Shown: positions 9,080 through 18,860 of the stretch, one piece after another
Layout of the letters: every line of letters starts with the position of its first letter
How positions within the stretch are numbered: position 1 is the first letter of the stretch
Assembly: GCA_020735665.1 (NCBI GenBank)
Contig: CP085928.1
Location: forward strand, 1,722,501-1,786,500
DNA length: 64,000 nucleotides
Reading direction: 5' to 3'
Origin: Lachnospiraceae bacterium GAM79
GTDB lineage: Bacteria > Bacillota > Clostridia > Lachnospirales > Lachnospiraceae
The notes under the pieces: model-generated
The model's input: the letters and a program-made list of their open reading frames with translations, nothing else
Databases searched by the model: none
What the model was told of the DNA's origin: nothing
Program-made: the position numbers and the translations under genes

Positions 9080-11230
9080 ATGGATATTATTTTGAAGATC
9101 AGTCAGGAACTTATGTGCCGGCAGGAGCAGGTAGCCGCTGCCGTTAAACTGATAGATGAGGGAAACACTATCCCTTTTATTGCACGATACAGAAAAGAAG
9201 CTACCGGTTCTTTAAACGATGAGCAGCTTCGTACTCTGGATGAACGTCTTACTTATCTCAGAGGACTGGAAGAACGAAAAGAAAAGGTCATTGCTACGAT
9301 TGAAGAACAAGGCATGCTGACCGACGAACTGAAGCAGTCCATTCTGGCTGCCGAAACTCTGGTAGCTGTCGAGGATCTGTACCGCCCATATAAGCCAAAG
9401 AGAAAAACTCGTGCCACGATCGCACAGAGCAAGGGACTTACAGGGCTTGCAAATATCATCTCCCTGCAAATGACAAATAAGCCGATCACGGAAGAAGCCC
9501 TCGCCTATGTATCAGAAGAAAAAGAAGTTCACTCCCCTGAAGAAGCAATTGCAGGAGCTATGGACATTATCGCAGAATCCATTTCGGATAATGCAGAATA
9601 TCGAACCGAGATACGAAACCGAACAATGGATAAGGGAGTTCTTATAACTACCGCAAAAGATCCGGAAGCAGAATCCGTATATGAAATGTATTATGATTTC
9701 AGCACTCCCGTCCGCAAGATGACCGGATATCGTACACTCGCCATTAATCGTGGTGAAAAGGAAAAATTTCTCTCCGTTAAGATCGACGCACCGGTCGACG
9801 AGATCATCGGTTATCTGATCCGTGAAGTGGTTGTACGGGATAATCCGAATACAAATGACATCTTAAAAGACGCGATTGCCGACAGCTACGAACGTCTGAT
9901 CGCTCCATCCATTGAACGTGATATCCGAAGCAGTCTGACCGAAGCTGCCGAAGATGGTGCGATCAAAGTATTCGGCAGTAATTTAAAACAGCTCTTAATG
10001 CAGCCACCGATCAACGGCCATGTCGTACTTGGCTGGGATCCTGCATTCCGTACCGGATGTAAGCTGGCAGTCGTTGATGCAACGGGAAAGGTACTCACTA
10101 CGAAAGTCATCTACCCGACTGCTCCTCAGAATAAGGTGGAAGAATCAAAGAAGATCTTAAAGGATCTGATCAAAAAATATAACATCTCACTGATCTCTGT
10201 CGGGAACGGAACCGCTTCCCGTGAGTCCGAGGCGATCATTGCCGATCTTATCCATGAGCTGGATACAAAGGTTCAGTATGTAATCGTAAATGAAGCCGGA
10301 GCATCCGTCTACTCGGCAAGCAAGCTTGCAACAGAAGAATTTCCAAGCTTTGATGTCGGTCAGCGTAGCGCCGCTTCAATCGCAAGAAGACTTCAGGATC
10401 CGCTTGCCGAGCTGGTCAAGATCGATCCGAAAGCGATCGGTGTCGGTCAGTACCAGCACGATATGAACCAGAAGAAGCTGACAGAAGCGTTAGACGCTGT
10501 TGTCGAAGATTCTGTAAACCAGGTCGGCGTTGATTTAAACACAGCTTCTGCCCCTCTGATGGAGCATATCTCGGGTATTACAAAAACACTGGCAAAGAAT
10601 ATCATAGAATACCGTGAAGCAAACGGTCGCTTTACAAATAGAAAAGAACTGTTAAAGGTTGCAAAGCTTGGTCCGAAAGCCTTTGAACAGTGTGCCGGAT
10701 TTATGAGGATCTCAGGTGGTACAAATCCGCTTGATGCTACCTCTGTCCATCCGGAAAGCTACGAGATTGCCGAAACACTGATCCGGCATCTCGGATATTC
10801 CATGGATGATCTTGCATCCGGTCAGTTAAAGGGTATCACAAAAGCCGCAGGCGATATCAAAGCACTCGCAAAAGAACTGGGCGTCGGAACCGTAACAGTT
10901 ACCGACCTTGTAAAAGAGCTGGAAAAACCTGCAAGAGATCCTCGAAGTGAAATGCCACAGCCGATCCTGCGTGGGGACATCCTTGAAATGAAGGACTTAA
11001 AGGAAGGCATGATCTTAAAGGGCACAGTCCGTAATGTAATCGACTTCGGTGCATTTGTAGATATCGGTGTTCATCAGGACGGTCTGGTTCATATCTCTCA
11101 GATGTCGGATAAATTCATCAAGCACCCATTGGATGTTGTAAGTGTCGGTGATATCGTAACAGTTAAGGTTATGGGCGTGGATCTTGCAAAGAAACGAATC
11201 CAGCTCACTATGAAAGGGATTGAAGGGTAA
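9080..11230 (+). CDS. tex: Tex-family RNA-binding transcriptional accessory protein
   Basis: A 716-residue protein of standard Tex length. In order: an N-terminal helical region (NTIPFIARYRKEATGSL), a YqgF/RuvC-like domain starting near GWDPAFRTGCKLAVVD (about 320-450), helix-hairpin-helix repeats (LNTASAPLMEHISGI and following), and a C-terminal S1 RNA-binding domain (about 643-712, GTVRNVIDFGAFVDIGV). Tex proteins bind nucleic acid and are linked to transcription fidelity and toxin expression in several bacteria. The gene stands alone, with a hairpin downstream. Confidence 0.95.
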   Translation: MDIILKISQELMCRQEQVAAAVKLIDEGNTIPFIARYRKEATGSLNDEQLRTLDERLTYLRGLEERKEKVIATIEEQGMLTDELKQSILAAETLVAVEDLYRPYKPKRKTRATIAQSKGLTGLANIISLQMTNKPITEEALAYVSEEKEVHSPEEAIAGAMDIIAESISDNAEYRTEIRNRTMDKGVLITTAKDPEAESVYEMYYDFSTPVRKMTGYRTLAINRGEKEKFLSVKIDAPVDEIIGYLIREVVVRDNPNTNDILKDAIADSYERLIAPSIERDIRSSLTEAAEDGAIKVFGSNLKQLLMQPPINGHVVLGWDPAFRTGCKLAVVDATGKVLTTKVIYPTAPQNKVEESKKILKDLIKKYNISLISVGNGTASRESEAIIADLIHELDTKVQYVIVNEAGASVYSASKLATEEFPSFDVGQRSAASIARRLQDPLAELVKIDPKAIGVGQYQHDMNQKKLTEALDAVVEDSVNQVGVDLNTASAPLMEHISGITKTLAKNIIEYREANGRFTNRKELLKVAKLGPKAFEQCAGFMRISGGTNPLDATSVHPESYEIAETLIRHLGYSMDDLASGQLKGITKAAGDIKALAKELGVGTVTVTDLVKELEKPARDPRSEMPQPILRGDILEMKDLKEGMILKGTVRNVIDFGAFVDIGVHQDGLVHISQMSDKFIKHPLDVVSVGDIVTVKVMGVDLAKKRIQLTMKGIEG

Positions 11231-11300
11231 GTCGTTTTATCAAACAGCAACTCTCTCTGAATGAATTTTTATATCTTTAACAATTCTATTTTTATATCAA

Positions 11301-11361
11301 CATGCCGCAATTCATCAGCAAGCTTCATCATAGAATCTTGCCGGAATATGCGGCATGTTTA
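11301..11361 (+). terminator. Hairpin downstream of tex
   Basis: CATGCCGCA (11301-11309) pairs perfectly with TGCGGCATG (11349-11357), followed by TTT. The long inner loop and short T-run make it a weak intrinsic terminator. Confidence 0.5.
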
Positions 11362-11529
11362 ATGCATCCGCATTACGTATAATCCCTTAGGTTTTTCGTC
11401 ATTTTGACGATAATCTTTCAGTACCGAAACAGCATATGTATATGGTATAATTTATATAAGCACATCAAGCGAATGATGTGTCGGAATTTAGGGTTATGGA
11501 GACCGTGTATACAGGTATAAAGTTTATCT

Positions 11530-11743
11530 TTTATATTCAGCCTTTAACCGGTGGACTACATCTTGTAAATGACACACTTCATTTTCTATTCGATGCATAT
11601 GTCTTTTTCGTAAATACTCCTGTGCCAACTCGCCTTCGGCTCAAACAGGCACCCGTATTTACTGACAATATGCATCTCATTACGAAAGCCTCGTGTATGT
11701 CATATTACAAGATATAGTCCACCAGTCACAGGCTGAACATAAA
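11530..11743 (+). repeat. Hairpin-borne repeat, copy A
   Basis: A left arm at about 11530-11572 (ending AAATGAC) pairs with a right arm at 11699-11743 (starting GTCATATTACAAG), about 44 bp with a few mismatches. The enclosed ~126-nt core carries the shared block ACTCCTGTGCCAACTCGCC-TTCGGCTC-AACAGGCACCCG also found at 39.4 kb. It occupies most of the 565-bp gap between tex and the Fn3-like gene, where no gene is visible. Confidence 0.8.
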
Positions 11744-11795
11744 AATAAATCAAATATAAACTGTGTATATCGGACAAAGAAAGGAGTTGAAGGTT

Positions 11796-12887
11796 ATGAA
11801 CAAAAAGATTATCAGTCTCATACTCATGTTTGTTATGATCGGGGAGCTCATGTTTACAAGCATGCCGGCAGCAAAAGCCAGTGGCTATCTTGAAATAAAG
11901 GCAACCGCTACATCGATGACCTCGGTAAAAATAACATGGAAAGCACAAAAAGGAGTTACTCAGTATAAAATCTATCGTGCCACAGAAAACAAAAACGGAA
12001 ATGTCGGCAAATATAAGGTGGTAGCAACCATATCCGGCAAGAAAAAAAGTTACACCGACAAGAAATTAAAAACAGAGAAAACTTACAGCTACATGGTTCG
12101 TGGCTATAAGAATAAAAAATGTGTAATTAAAACCGGAGTTCCGGAATCTGCCTATACCGGACTGACATGTTCATTTGACGAATACCAGTTTGCAGAAGCC
12201 CCAAGAAGCCCAAAGTCGATCACGCTGAAATTATACAGTTCAGGTGGCGTACTTCCAACCGGATATGAAATCTACCGGAAAGAAATGGGAATCTCAGGTT
12301 ACAAAAAAATCGCAACAACCAAAAAAAGTGTAACCAGCCTGAGCTATAAAGACAAAACCGTAAAAGCGGGTAAGACATATCGCTACAAGGTCAGAACTTA
12401 TCTTAAGGTCGGCAAGAAGAAATATTACAGTGCTTTTACGGACTACGAACAGATATCTGCAACAAACCGAAGTGGTAAATATACGTTCAAATTTGACAAC
12501 AGTGTAAAATGTGCTGATAACGAAACAGTATATAAGATTACCAGCAAAGCCTATAATGACACATTAAAATTATATGACAATGCTGTACTGACGATTGAGT
12601 TGGACGATGGTTCGACCATTGAAACAGGTGTTGATATCATTTCCTATCGCAAGGGTGATGGCACATGGAAGAAATACAAAAGCAACCAGAGTCTGACCCT
12701 TAAGGCAAACGAAACACTCCGGCTCAAGGTTCGGGCTACACAAGATGTAAAGATTAAGAATCTCAAAAATGTAGAGTCCTATGAACTGAATATGGATGTT
12801 ACTTATGGAGGAATAAGCAGCTTCCTCTGGGCTTACCCTTATGCCGGTACAGCTAAGACTGTTATGAATTCAGAAGCGATCCATTAA
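11796..12887 (+). CDS. Secreted protein with two Fn3-like modules
   Basis: A 363-residue protein. The start at 11796 is chosen because AAAGGAG lies 12 bases upstream and a good signal peptide begins there (MNKKIISLILMFVMIGELMF, cleavage likely after AKA near residue 28). Two fibronectin-III-like modules follow (about 30-110 and 125-220), each with YKIYR/YEIYR and TYSYMVRGY/TYRYKVRTY strands, then an unassigned beta-rich C-terminal domain (about 230-363). It is highly basic and lysine-rich. No sortase motif or membrane anchor is seen, so it is probably released or wall-bound by charge. A hairpin terminator follows. The function is unknown. Confidence 0.8.
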   Translation: MNKKIISLILMFVMIGELMFTSMPAAKASGYLEIKATATSMTSVKITWKAQKGVTQYKIYRATENKNGNVGKYKVVATISGKKKSYTDKKLKTEKTYSYMVRGYKNKKCVIKTGVPESAYTGLTCSFDEYQFAEAPRSPKSITLKLYSSGGVLPTGYEIYRKEMGISGYKKIATTKKSVTSLSYKDKTVKAGKTYRYKVRTYLKVGKKKYYSAFTDYEQISATNRSGKYTFKFDNSVKCADNETVYKITSKAYNDTLKLYDNAVLTIELDDGSTIETGVDIISYRKGDGTWKKYKSNQSLTLKANETLRLKVRATQDVKIKNLKNVESYELNMDVTYGGISSFLWAYPYAGTAKTVMNSEAIH

Positions 12888-12907
12888 ATAACCGCATAAT
12901 ATAAAGT

Positions 12908-12997
12908 ACCTCTGCTCCATGGTGGTTATATGATACAAGACAGAATTTCTGAAATGTATTGCATATGAAACTACTATGGAGTGGAGGTGTTTTTTTG
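12908..12997 (+). terminator. Intrinsic terminator of the Fn3-like gene
   Basis: ACCTC-GCTCCAT-GT at the left pairs with AC-ATGGAG-GGAGGT at the right, followed by seven T. A nested arm (about 40 nt) forms the loop. Confidence 0.7.
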
Positions 12998-13080
12998 CCG
13001 ACATTTATGTTGATATTTTCTTGTTCAGTTCGATAAAATTATATGCTATACTTATTTCGTTCTGGTTAAACGAGGTGATC

Positions 13081-14031
13081 ATGAGAAATATATTTTTTGT
13101 AGATAGTGAGAATGTCGGTGATTCCTGGATACAACTATTTGATTATCTGAATGACGATGACTGTATCCTTGTATTCTACACCGATAAATCTCCTAACATG
13201 TCCTATGCAAATGTTGTCGCATTGAAACAGTCCCCTTTTGAACCTGAGTTCATCCTCTGTGAAAACGGAACTGATAATGCCTTAGATTTTCAACTTGTAA
13301 CCTACCTTGGTTCGTATACAGTTAAAAATCCGGACGACAACCTCATCATTGTTTCAAAAGATAAAGGTTTTGACAGCGTGGTACATTTCTGGACGGAACG
13401 CGGATACCATGTATGTCGCAAGGCTCCCTCCATTTTCCACACACTGGCAAATGAACTATCTGTGCAAAAGCCACTTCTTCCTGCAATTCCAGCTTTTGCT
13501 GCAGTACCGGAAAGTATTGATGATTCAGTAATAAAGGCAGAAAATCTAAAGCCGGACGTGATCGTAGAAGCCACTCCCGCTGCGAATCCTGTCAAAATTG
13601 CTGTTTCTGCTAAGATTGATAAACAGGCTGCTATTCCAGAAGCTGTATCTACGCCGCTGTATGATAAGGAACAGGTCGATACATTACTTTCCTGTGTCGG
13701 GAAAAGTAATCTATCCGCCATCCACAACATACTTATATCAATCTACGGTCAGGAAAAAGGAAGTTATATTTATGGTATAGTAAAAAGTTCATCCTACGAG
13801 ATACCAAAGGTCAACTGGCAAAAGAAAACAAAATACCGAAAATTCTTATCGATTGTTTACTCTAATGCCGGTATTGCTCTCATTGATGATTTCTATAAAA
13901 AACTATACCCGCATAAAGCAAACCTTCGGGAAATTCACAACCTCTTCGTGACCAAGTATGGTCAGGAAAAGGGTACCGAATACTATCGCTACTATAAATC
14001 GCATGCAGAATTTCTGCAGAAGACATTCTAG
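13081..14031 (+). CDS. PIN/NYN-like nuclease-fold protein with two C-terminal tandem repeats
   Basis: A 316-residue protein. The start at 13081 has GAGGTGATC directly upstream; a longer frame passes through the preceding terminator. The N-terminal ~125 residues look like a PIN/NYN-type fold: FFVDSENVG at the start, DNALDFQLV in the middle and LIIVSKDKGFDSVV, giving the acidic residues expected of this RNase superfamily. A Pro/Ala-rich linker follows. The C-terminus holds two tandem units sharing IHN-IL/LF-x3-YGQEKG-x3-Y. RNA substrate and partners are unknown. The stop overlaps by 4 bases the end of the convergent hypothetical gene. Confidence 0.75.
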   Translation: MRNIFFVDSENVGDSWIQLFDYLNDDDCILVFYTDKSPNMSYANVVALKQSPFEPEFILCENGTDNALDFQLVTYLGSYTVKNPDDNLIIVSKDKGFDSVVHFWTERGYHVCRKAPSIFHTLANELSVQKPLLPAIPAFAAVPESIDDSVIKAENLKPDVIVEATPAANPVKIAVSAKIDKQAAIPEAVSTPLYDKEQVDTLLSCVGKSNLSAIHNILISIYGQEKGSYIYGIVKSSSYEIPKVNWQKKTKYRKFLSIVYSNAGIALIDDFYKKLYPHKANLREIHNLFVTKYGQEKGTEYYRYYKSHAEFLQKTF

Positions 14032-14912
14032 CATGTAATAAAAAGGAACCAGAACAAAGCTCTCCCCACCACAGAAGCTGAATCGCATATAGGGGATGTG
14101 GTAAGTAAGGCTGTGGTGGGGGGGAGGATGTACATGTGCCACTTTTCGGTCTCAATGTTACATTTATATTTGTATCTATATGGTCTTATTAAATTCTCAT
14201 ATAATTTATAACTGCATATATCTATATAGCTTACTTCTTGTTCTTTTATGGTTGTATAGCAAATCAGTCTGGGATTCTCCTTTATATAGCACTGCTTCTC
14301 AAAATCCCATTCACATATAAACACCTTTTCAAATGGTGATTTCTCTATAACCCTAAGAAAATAATCCGTAACACCGTTTCTTTCTTTTGTTTTTAACAGA
14401 TGTTCCATACAATCAAATTCATCATCTAAAACAAATATAAACAAGTCCGTATCCCCTTTAGGATGTAATTTTTCCTTTTTCTTTATTCCCGCAATAATAT
14501 TATCTATATCAGCTTCTATCACTGGTATATCCGATTTAAATTCTGAGGGCTGCCCATCTTTGTAATTAAAACTTTTCGCAAGAAGTCGTTTATCTTTATC
14601 GAATTGACATTTTCCTTCTTCTGTAAATGAACCATCGATATTTCTTTCATAATCCAATGCAATAAAACGCATTTGCGCTTCACTTATTTCCTGTAATTTC
14701 TCCGTTTTCTCTCTAATAGATAATCTATCAAATTGTGTTGGAGATTTTGCTATTTTATTATTATGTTGCGTATGTGTTACTTCTAAATAATTCCCTCCTT
14801 GAAATTTTAGATCAGGCATACTCTTACTTGAATTATCATCATAATATTGATTGTCAAATATATAGCCTTTTAATTGTAAAATCTCCTTCGCTTCCTGTTC
14901 TCCTTGTTTCAT
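14028..14912 (-). CDS. Hypothetical protein, possibly PD-(D/E)XK nuclease-like, next to the CRISPR array
   Basis: A 294-residue protein I cannot assign firmly. The N-terminus reads E-xx-A-xxx-L-xxx-GY followed by MPDLKFQGGNYLEVTHT. This has the spacing of a PD-(D/E)XK nuclease core, but with Thr where Lys is usual. The middle is acidic and charged. The last ~35 residues are translated through the 14059-14126 hairpin and read as low-complexity sequence, so the native end may have been lost and replaced. AAGGGG lies 9 bases before the ATG. The gene is AT-rich like the Cas island and sits at the leader-distal end of the array. A defence role is a guess from position. Confidence 0.5.
   Translation of the reverse strand: MKQGEQEAKEILQLKGYIFDNQYYDDNSSKSMPDLKFQGGNYLEVTHTQHNNKIAKSPTQFDRLSIREKTEKLQEISEAQMRFIALDYERNIDGSFTEEGKCQFDKDKRLLAKSFNYKDGQPSEFKSDIPVIEADIDNIIAGIKKKEKLHPKGDTDLFIFVLDDEFDCMEHLLKTKERNGVTDYFLRVIEKSPFEKVFICEWDFEKQCYIKENPRLICYTTIKEQEVSYIDICSYKLYENLIRPYRYKYKCNIETEKWHMYILPPTTALLTTSPICDSASVVGRALFWFLFITC
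14059..14126. terminator. Hairpin between convergent genes, inside a coding 3' end
   Basis: CTCTCCCCACCACAG pairs with CTGTGGTGGGGGG. It could terminate the PIN-like gene, and it lies within the last codons of the opposite hypothetical gene. Confidence 0.6.
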
Positions 14913-14952
14913 TTTATTTTTTCCCCTTTTATGTTAATTATATTTTCTTTGT

Positions 14953-14982
14953 TATCATTCCACACTATGTATCTATTAAAAC
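14953..14982 (-). repeat. Degenerate terminal CRISPR repeat (trailer end)
   Basis: It matches the last 17 bases of the plus-strand repeat (TGTATCTATTAAAAC region) but reads CATTCCACAC-TATG where others read CATTCCACCATG. That makes it two bases longer and altered at its other end. Degeneration at the leader-distal end is the usual pattern. Confidence 0.9.
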
Positions 14983-17900
14983 TGATAATTGTTATTGTAT
15001 TTACAGCTACGTTATAAATTCACATTCCACCATGTATCTATTAAAACCAGATTCGTTACCGCCCATAAATTCGTTTACAGAAAAAATTCACATTCCACCA
15101 TGTATCTATTAAAACGGTATAAGTAAGAGTGCACTTAATAATATCGAAAAATTCACATTCCACCATGTATCTATTAAAACGGGAAAAGCTATCTGAAATA
15201 TACAGAAATAAAGATAATTCACATTCCACCATGTATCTATTAAAACTATAAGATCGTTACAACCGTTTATAGTATCTTCAACATTCACATTCCACCATGT
15301 ATCTATTAAAACGCTCACCGTTTTCATCGGTTCTGTATACCCATGTTCATTCACATTCCACCATGTATCTATTAAAACCCGAAGCAGAATACTTCAAGAA
15401 CCTTCCATTCGGCATTCACATTCCACCATGTATCTATTAAAACTGTACTCTTTCACGTCTTCGCGTGCCAATAATTTGTATTCACATTCCACCATGTATC
15501 TATTAAAACCCATCGGAAAAAGCTTTACGGTTGCCAGAAACACATATTCACATTCCACCATGTATCTATTAAAACCACACCAACGCCGATCCACTAAAAA
15601 GGAGCAACGTATTCACATTCCACCATGTATCTATTAAAACTTAAGTGTATCCCGGCGGTATGTAAAAGCATTATCTAATTCACATTCCACCATGTATCTA
15701 TTAAAACCAGATACAAGGTATCTGTGCGAACTGTGTGTAATATTCACATTCCACCATGTATCTATTAAAACTGCAAGACAGACGACAGTTACAGAAGTAC
15801 GAATGCATTCACATTCCACCATGTATCTATTAAAACTTTTTATTCGATATAATCATAGATAAATAAACGAAATTCACATTCCACCATGTATCTATTAAAA
15901 CCAGTGCTTTCCACCTGTCCGGTATTCGCAAGCGCATATTCACATTCCACCATGTATCTATTAAAACCCGACACTTTGAATTGAATCGAACATATAATGC
16001 AGCAATTCACATTCCACCATGTATCTATTAAAACCATATGGATAGATGTATGACATGTATATATATCTTATTCACATTCCACCATGTATCTATTAAAACA
16101 AGTTTTCTACCTGACAAGTCAATTTTAAATTCACATTCACATTCCACCATGTATCTATTAAAACCATAAACTCACTTGCCGTCTGTCCGATCAATGCCTT
16201 ATTCACATTCCACCATGTATCTATTAAAACAAAGAGATCACCGGCGACAGAAATTTCATAATCTTGATTCACATTCCACCATGTATCTATTAAAACAAAA
16301 ATGAGTGCATAGATGTAATGCTTGCAATGTTATTCACATTCCACCATGTATCTATTAAAACGGGATGAAAGAAAATATAGATAAATATAATTAAAAATTC
16401 ACATTCCACCATGTATCTATTAAAACGGCTGTTCTACATTCATAAGCTGACGAGACGTCACAAAATTCACATTCCACCATGTATCTATTAAAACAATCGT
16501 TGCATTGATAACGTCAGGGATAACGCTGGTATTCACATTCCACCATGTATCTATTAAAACTCAAACGCTTCTTTTCTACACACTAATCGGTCATAATTCA
16601 CATTCCACCATGTATCTATTAAAACAATTACTGTCTTTGCAAGTACTGTCAATTCATTGTAAATTCACATTCCACCATGTATCTATTAAAACGAATTACA
16701 ACCGACGAAGAAGCCGGAGATTATTTGAATTCACATTCCACCATGTATCTATTAAAACCAATTCATTTAAGGTTTTGAATCCGCTGTCTTTTAAATTCAC
16801 ATTCCACCATGTATCTATTAAAACTATTGTCAACAAACGCTAAATAATAGGAGGTGCACAAATTCACATTCCACCATGTATCTATTAAAACGTTTCGCTC
16901 CGTTCCGCTTTAGTTGAATAACTGGAAACATTCACATTCCACCATGTATCTATTAAAACTGGAAAGCTGGGAACTGGTAACTGATTTACTGAAAGATTCA
17001 CATTCCACCATGTATCTATTAAAACTGAACAGCTTCAGGAATGCGGCTATATCTGTAGCCTTATTCACATTCCACCATGTATCTATTAAAACTAAAATTC
17101 GGTGATTTTGTGTTAGATAATTTTGTTATTCACATTCCACCATGTATCTATTAAAACGCTAATTTCTGCATCGTGTCGGTGAGAATAAGAGTGATTCACA
17201 TTCCACCATGTATCTATTAAAACGGGGTATGGCTTGGATCAACTTATCAATGATTCAGAAATTCACATTCCACCATGTATCTATTAAAACAAATATTTGT
17301 TATCCATGTTTCCCCCTTTACTTGAAATTCACATTCCACCATGTATCTATTAAAACGCTGTAGGCTTATTTTTCACATTTAAAAATCCTTAATTCACATT
17401 CCACCATGTATCTATTAAAACAGGTCAGAATTTTATGTGATTTTATTGCTAGTATTTTATTCACATTCCACCATGTATCTATTAAAACCCAATCTTGTAT
17501 ATACATAACATCATTATCACAATACATTCACATTCCACCATGTATCTATTAAAACAATGTCTGTGTAATCTCATAGTTTACTTTCTTTGTAATTCACATT
17601 CCACCATGTATCTATTAAAACACCATCGGCTGTTCCGGATCTAATTGAATCATATTATTCACATTCCACCATGTATCTATTAAAACGAGTTTAAACTTTA
17701 TCCCGCCGCGTTAAAAATTCAATTCACATTCCACCATGTATCTATTAAAACCGGTCGCCGATTCACTTTCCGAACCTGTTCGCGTGTATTCACATTCCAC
17801 CATGTATCTATTAAAACGACATCAAACGTATAGTATCTGACCGGTTTTGAAAATTCACATTCCACCATGTATCTATTAAAACTTGACTTGAAACAGTGCT

Positions 17901-18410
17901 GGGGGCTTGCCTTTGCGCATTCACATTCCACCATGTATCTATTAAAACGCGGATATTCATTAAATACCCAGTCAGTTCCATCAAATTCACATTCCACCAT
18001 GTATCTATTAAAACCAAAATCTCCGATAACTGCTGAGCGGTTAGAATTGATTCACATTCCACCATGTATCTATTAAAACACTATCCGATGTGTGACTTGT
18101 ACCAAATCCGCCATTATTCACATTCCACCATGTATCTATTAAAACCGTGTGTTTGTTCGACGAATGTTAGAATCATAATTGATTCACATTCCACCATGTA
18201 TCTATTAAAACTCTGATCAAAGCGGATTTATTAGAAAAACAATAACGGATTCACATTCCACCATGTATCTATTAAAACATACTACAAAGATAAACGCTGC
18301 ACAACAATAAATTATTCACATTCCACCATGTATCTATTAAAACCGGTGAATAACTACAACACAGCGCCAGAGGTAACAGCATTCACATTCCACCATGTAT
18401 CTATTAAAAC
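14953..18410 (-). CRISPR. Type I-B CRISPR array, 53 repeats and 52 spacers
   Basis: I count 53 repeats with an average period of 66 bp: a 30-nt repeat and 34-38-nt spacers. On the plus strand the repeat begins ATTCACATTCCACC and ends CTATTAAAAC. Read on the minus strand it starts GTTTTAATAG and ends GGAATGTGAAT, so the predicted 8-nt crRNA handle is AUGUGAAU, close to the C. difficile I-B repeat. Fifty-two repeats appear identical and the leftmost is degenerate. Orientation is set by the degenerate end (trailer, left) and by the cas2-adjacent leader (right), so transcription is leftward. Repeat starts run from 15018, 15086, 15151 ... to 18249, 18314, 18381. I saw no duplicated spacer by eye. 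Confidence 0.98.
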
Positions 18411-18578
18411 CGCACTATAAAAAAGCAATATTTTACAATGCTTTCACATCCTCTTTTTGTCGACCTTGCTTCAATAATCGGACTACACATTCTATTTTTA
18501 AATAGTATATTCCTTTTTTCTATATTTTTTCCCATTGTCGACCGGCGGCAGATTTTACAATATTTATGGTCGACAATT
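18411..18578 (-). promoter_or_regulatory. CRISPR leader between cas2 and the array
   Basis: This AT-rich 168-bp stretch runs from the cas2 stop to the leader-proximal repeat. A TATAGT sequence lies 5 bases before that repeat. The 9-mer TTGTCGACC occurs at 18457-18465 and 18535-18543 and inverted at 18568-18576. The last two form a 10-bp inverted repeat (ATTGTCGACC/GGTCGACAAT) that could be a hairpin or a protein site. Confidence 0.75.
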
Positions 18579-18857
18579 TCAAATAAAGAAACTGGCTTTG
18601 TCATCTTCCTTACCCCAGAACTCTTTATTCAACCATTTTTCCTGCCTGCTTTTAAATATAATAACGGAATCCAATTCATGATCAATATATTCATCCAGCT
18701 CCTGTTTCAGCTTCACAAGTTGTACTTTTGTGATATCTCCCTCAAAAACAGAATTTTGTATATGGGATAAATACCTTTTACAAATCTTAAAAATATGATT
18801 CCATCGTTTTTGTCCATTATTTTCTTTATTTATGTCATATACTAATACTACATACAT
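18579..18857 (-). CDS. cas2: CRISPR-associated endonuclease Cas2
   Basis: A 92-residue ferredoxin-fold protein beginning MYVVLVYDINKENNGQKRW, the Cas2 signature with the conserved Asp at position 8. The middle motif SVFEGDIT is also typical. Cas2 dimers bridge two Cas1 dimers to integrate new spacers at the leader end. It is the last gene of the cas operon, 3 bp after cas1, and stops 168 bp before the first repeat. Confidence 0.96.
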   Translation of the reverse strand: MYVVLVYDINKENNGQKRWNHIFKICKRYLSHIQNSVFEGDITKVQLVKLKQELDEYIDHELDSVIIFKSRQEKWLNKEFWGKEDDKASFFI

Positions 18858-18860
18858 ATT

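Noticed and set aside
15109-18076. Many open frames of 60-112 codons across the CRISPR array, with repeating peptides such as FNRYMVECE or HSTMYLLK
   Set aside because: They are translations of the repeat itself; none has a ribosome site.
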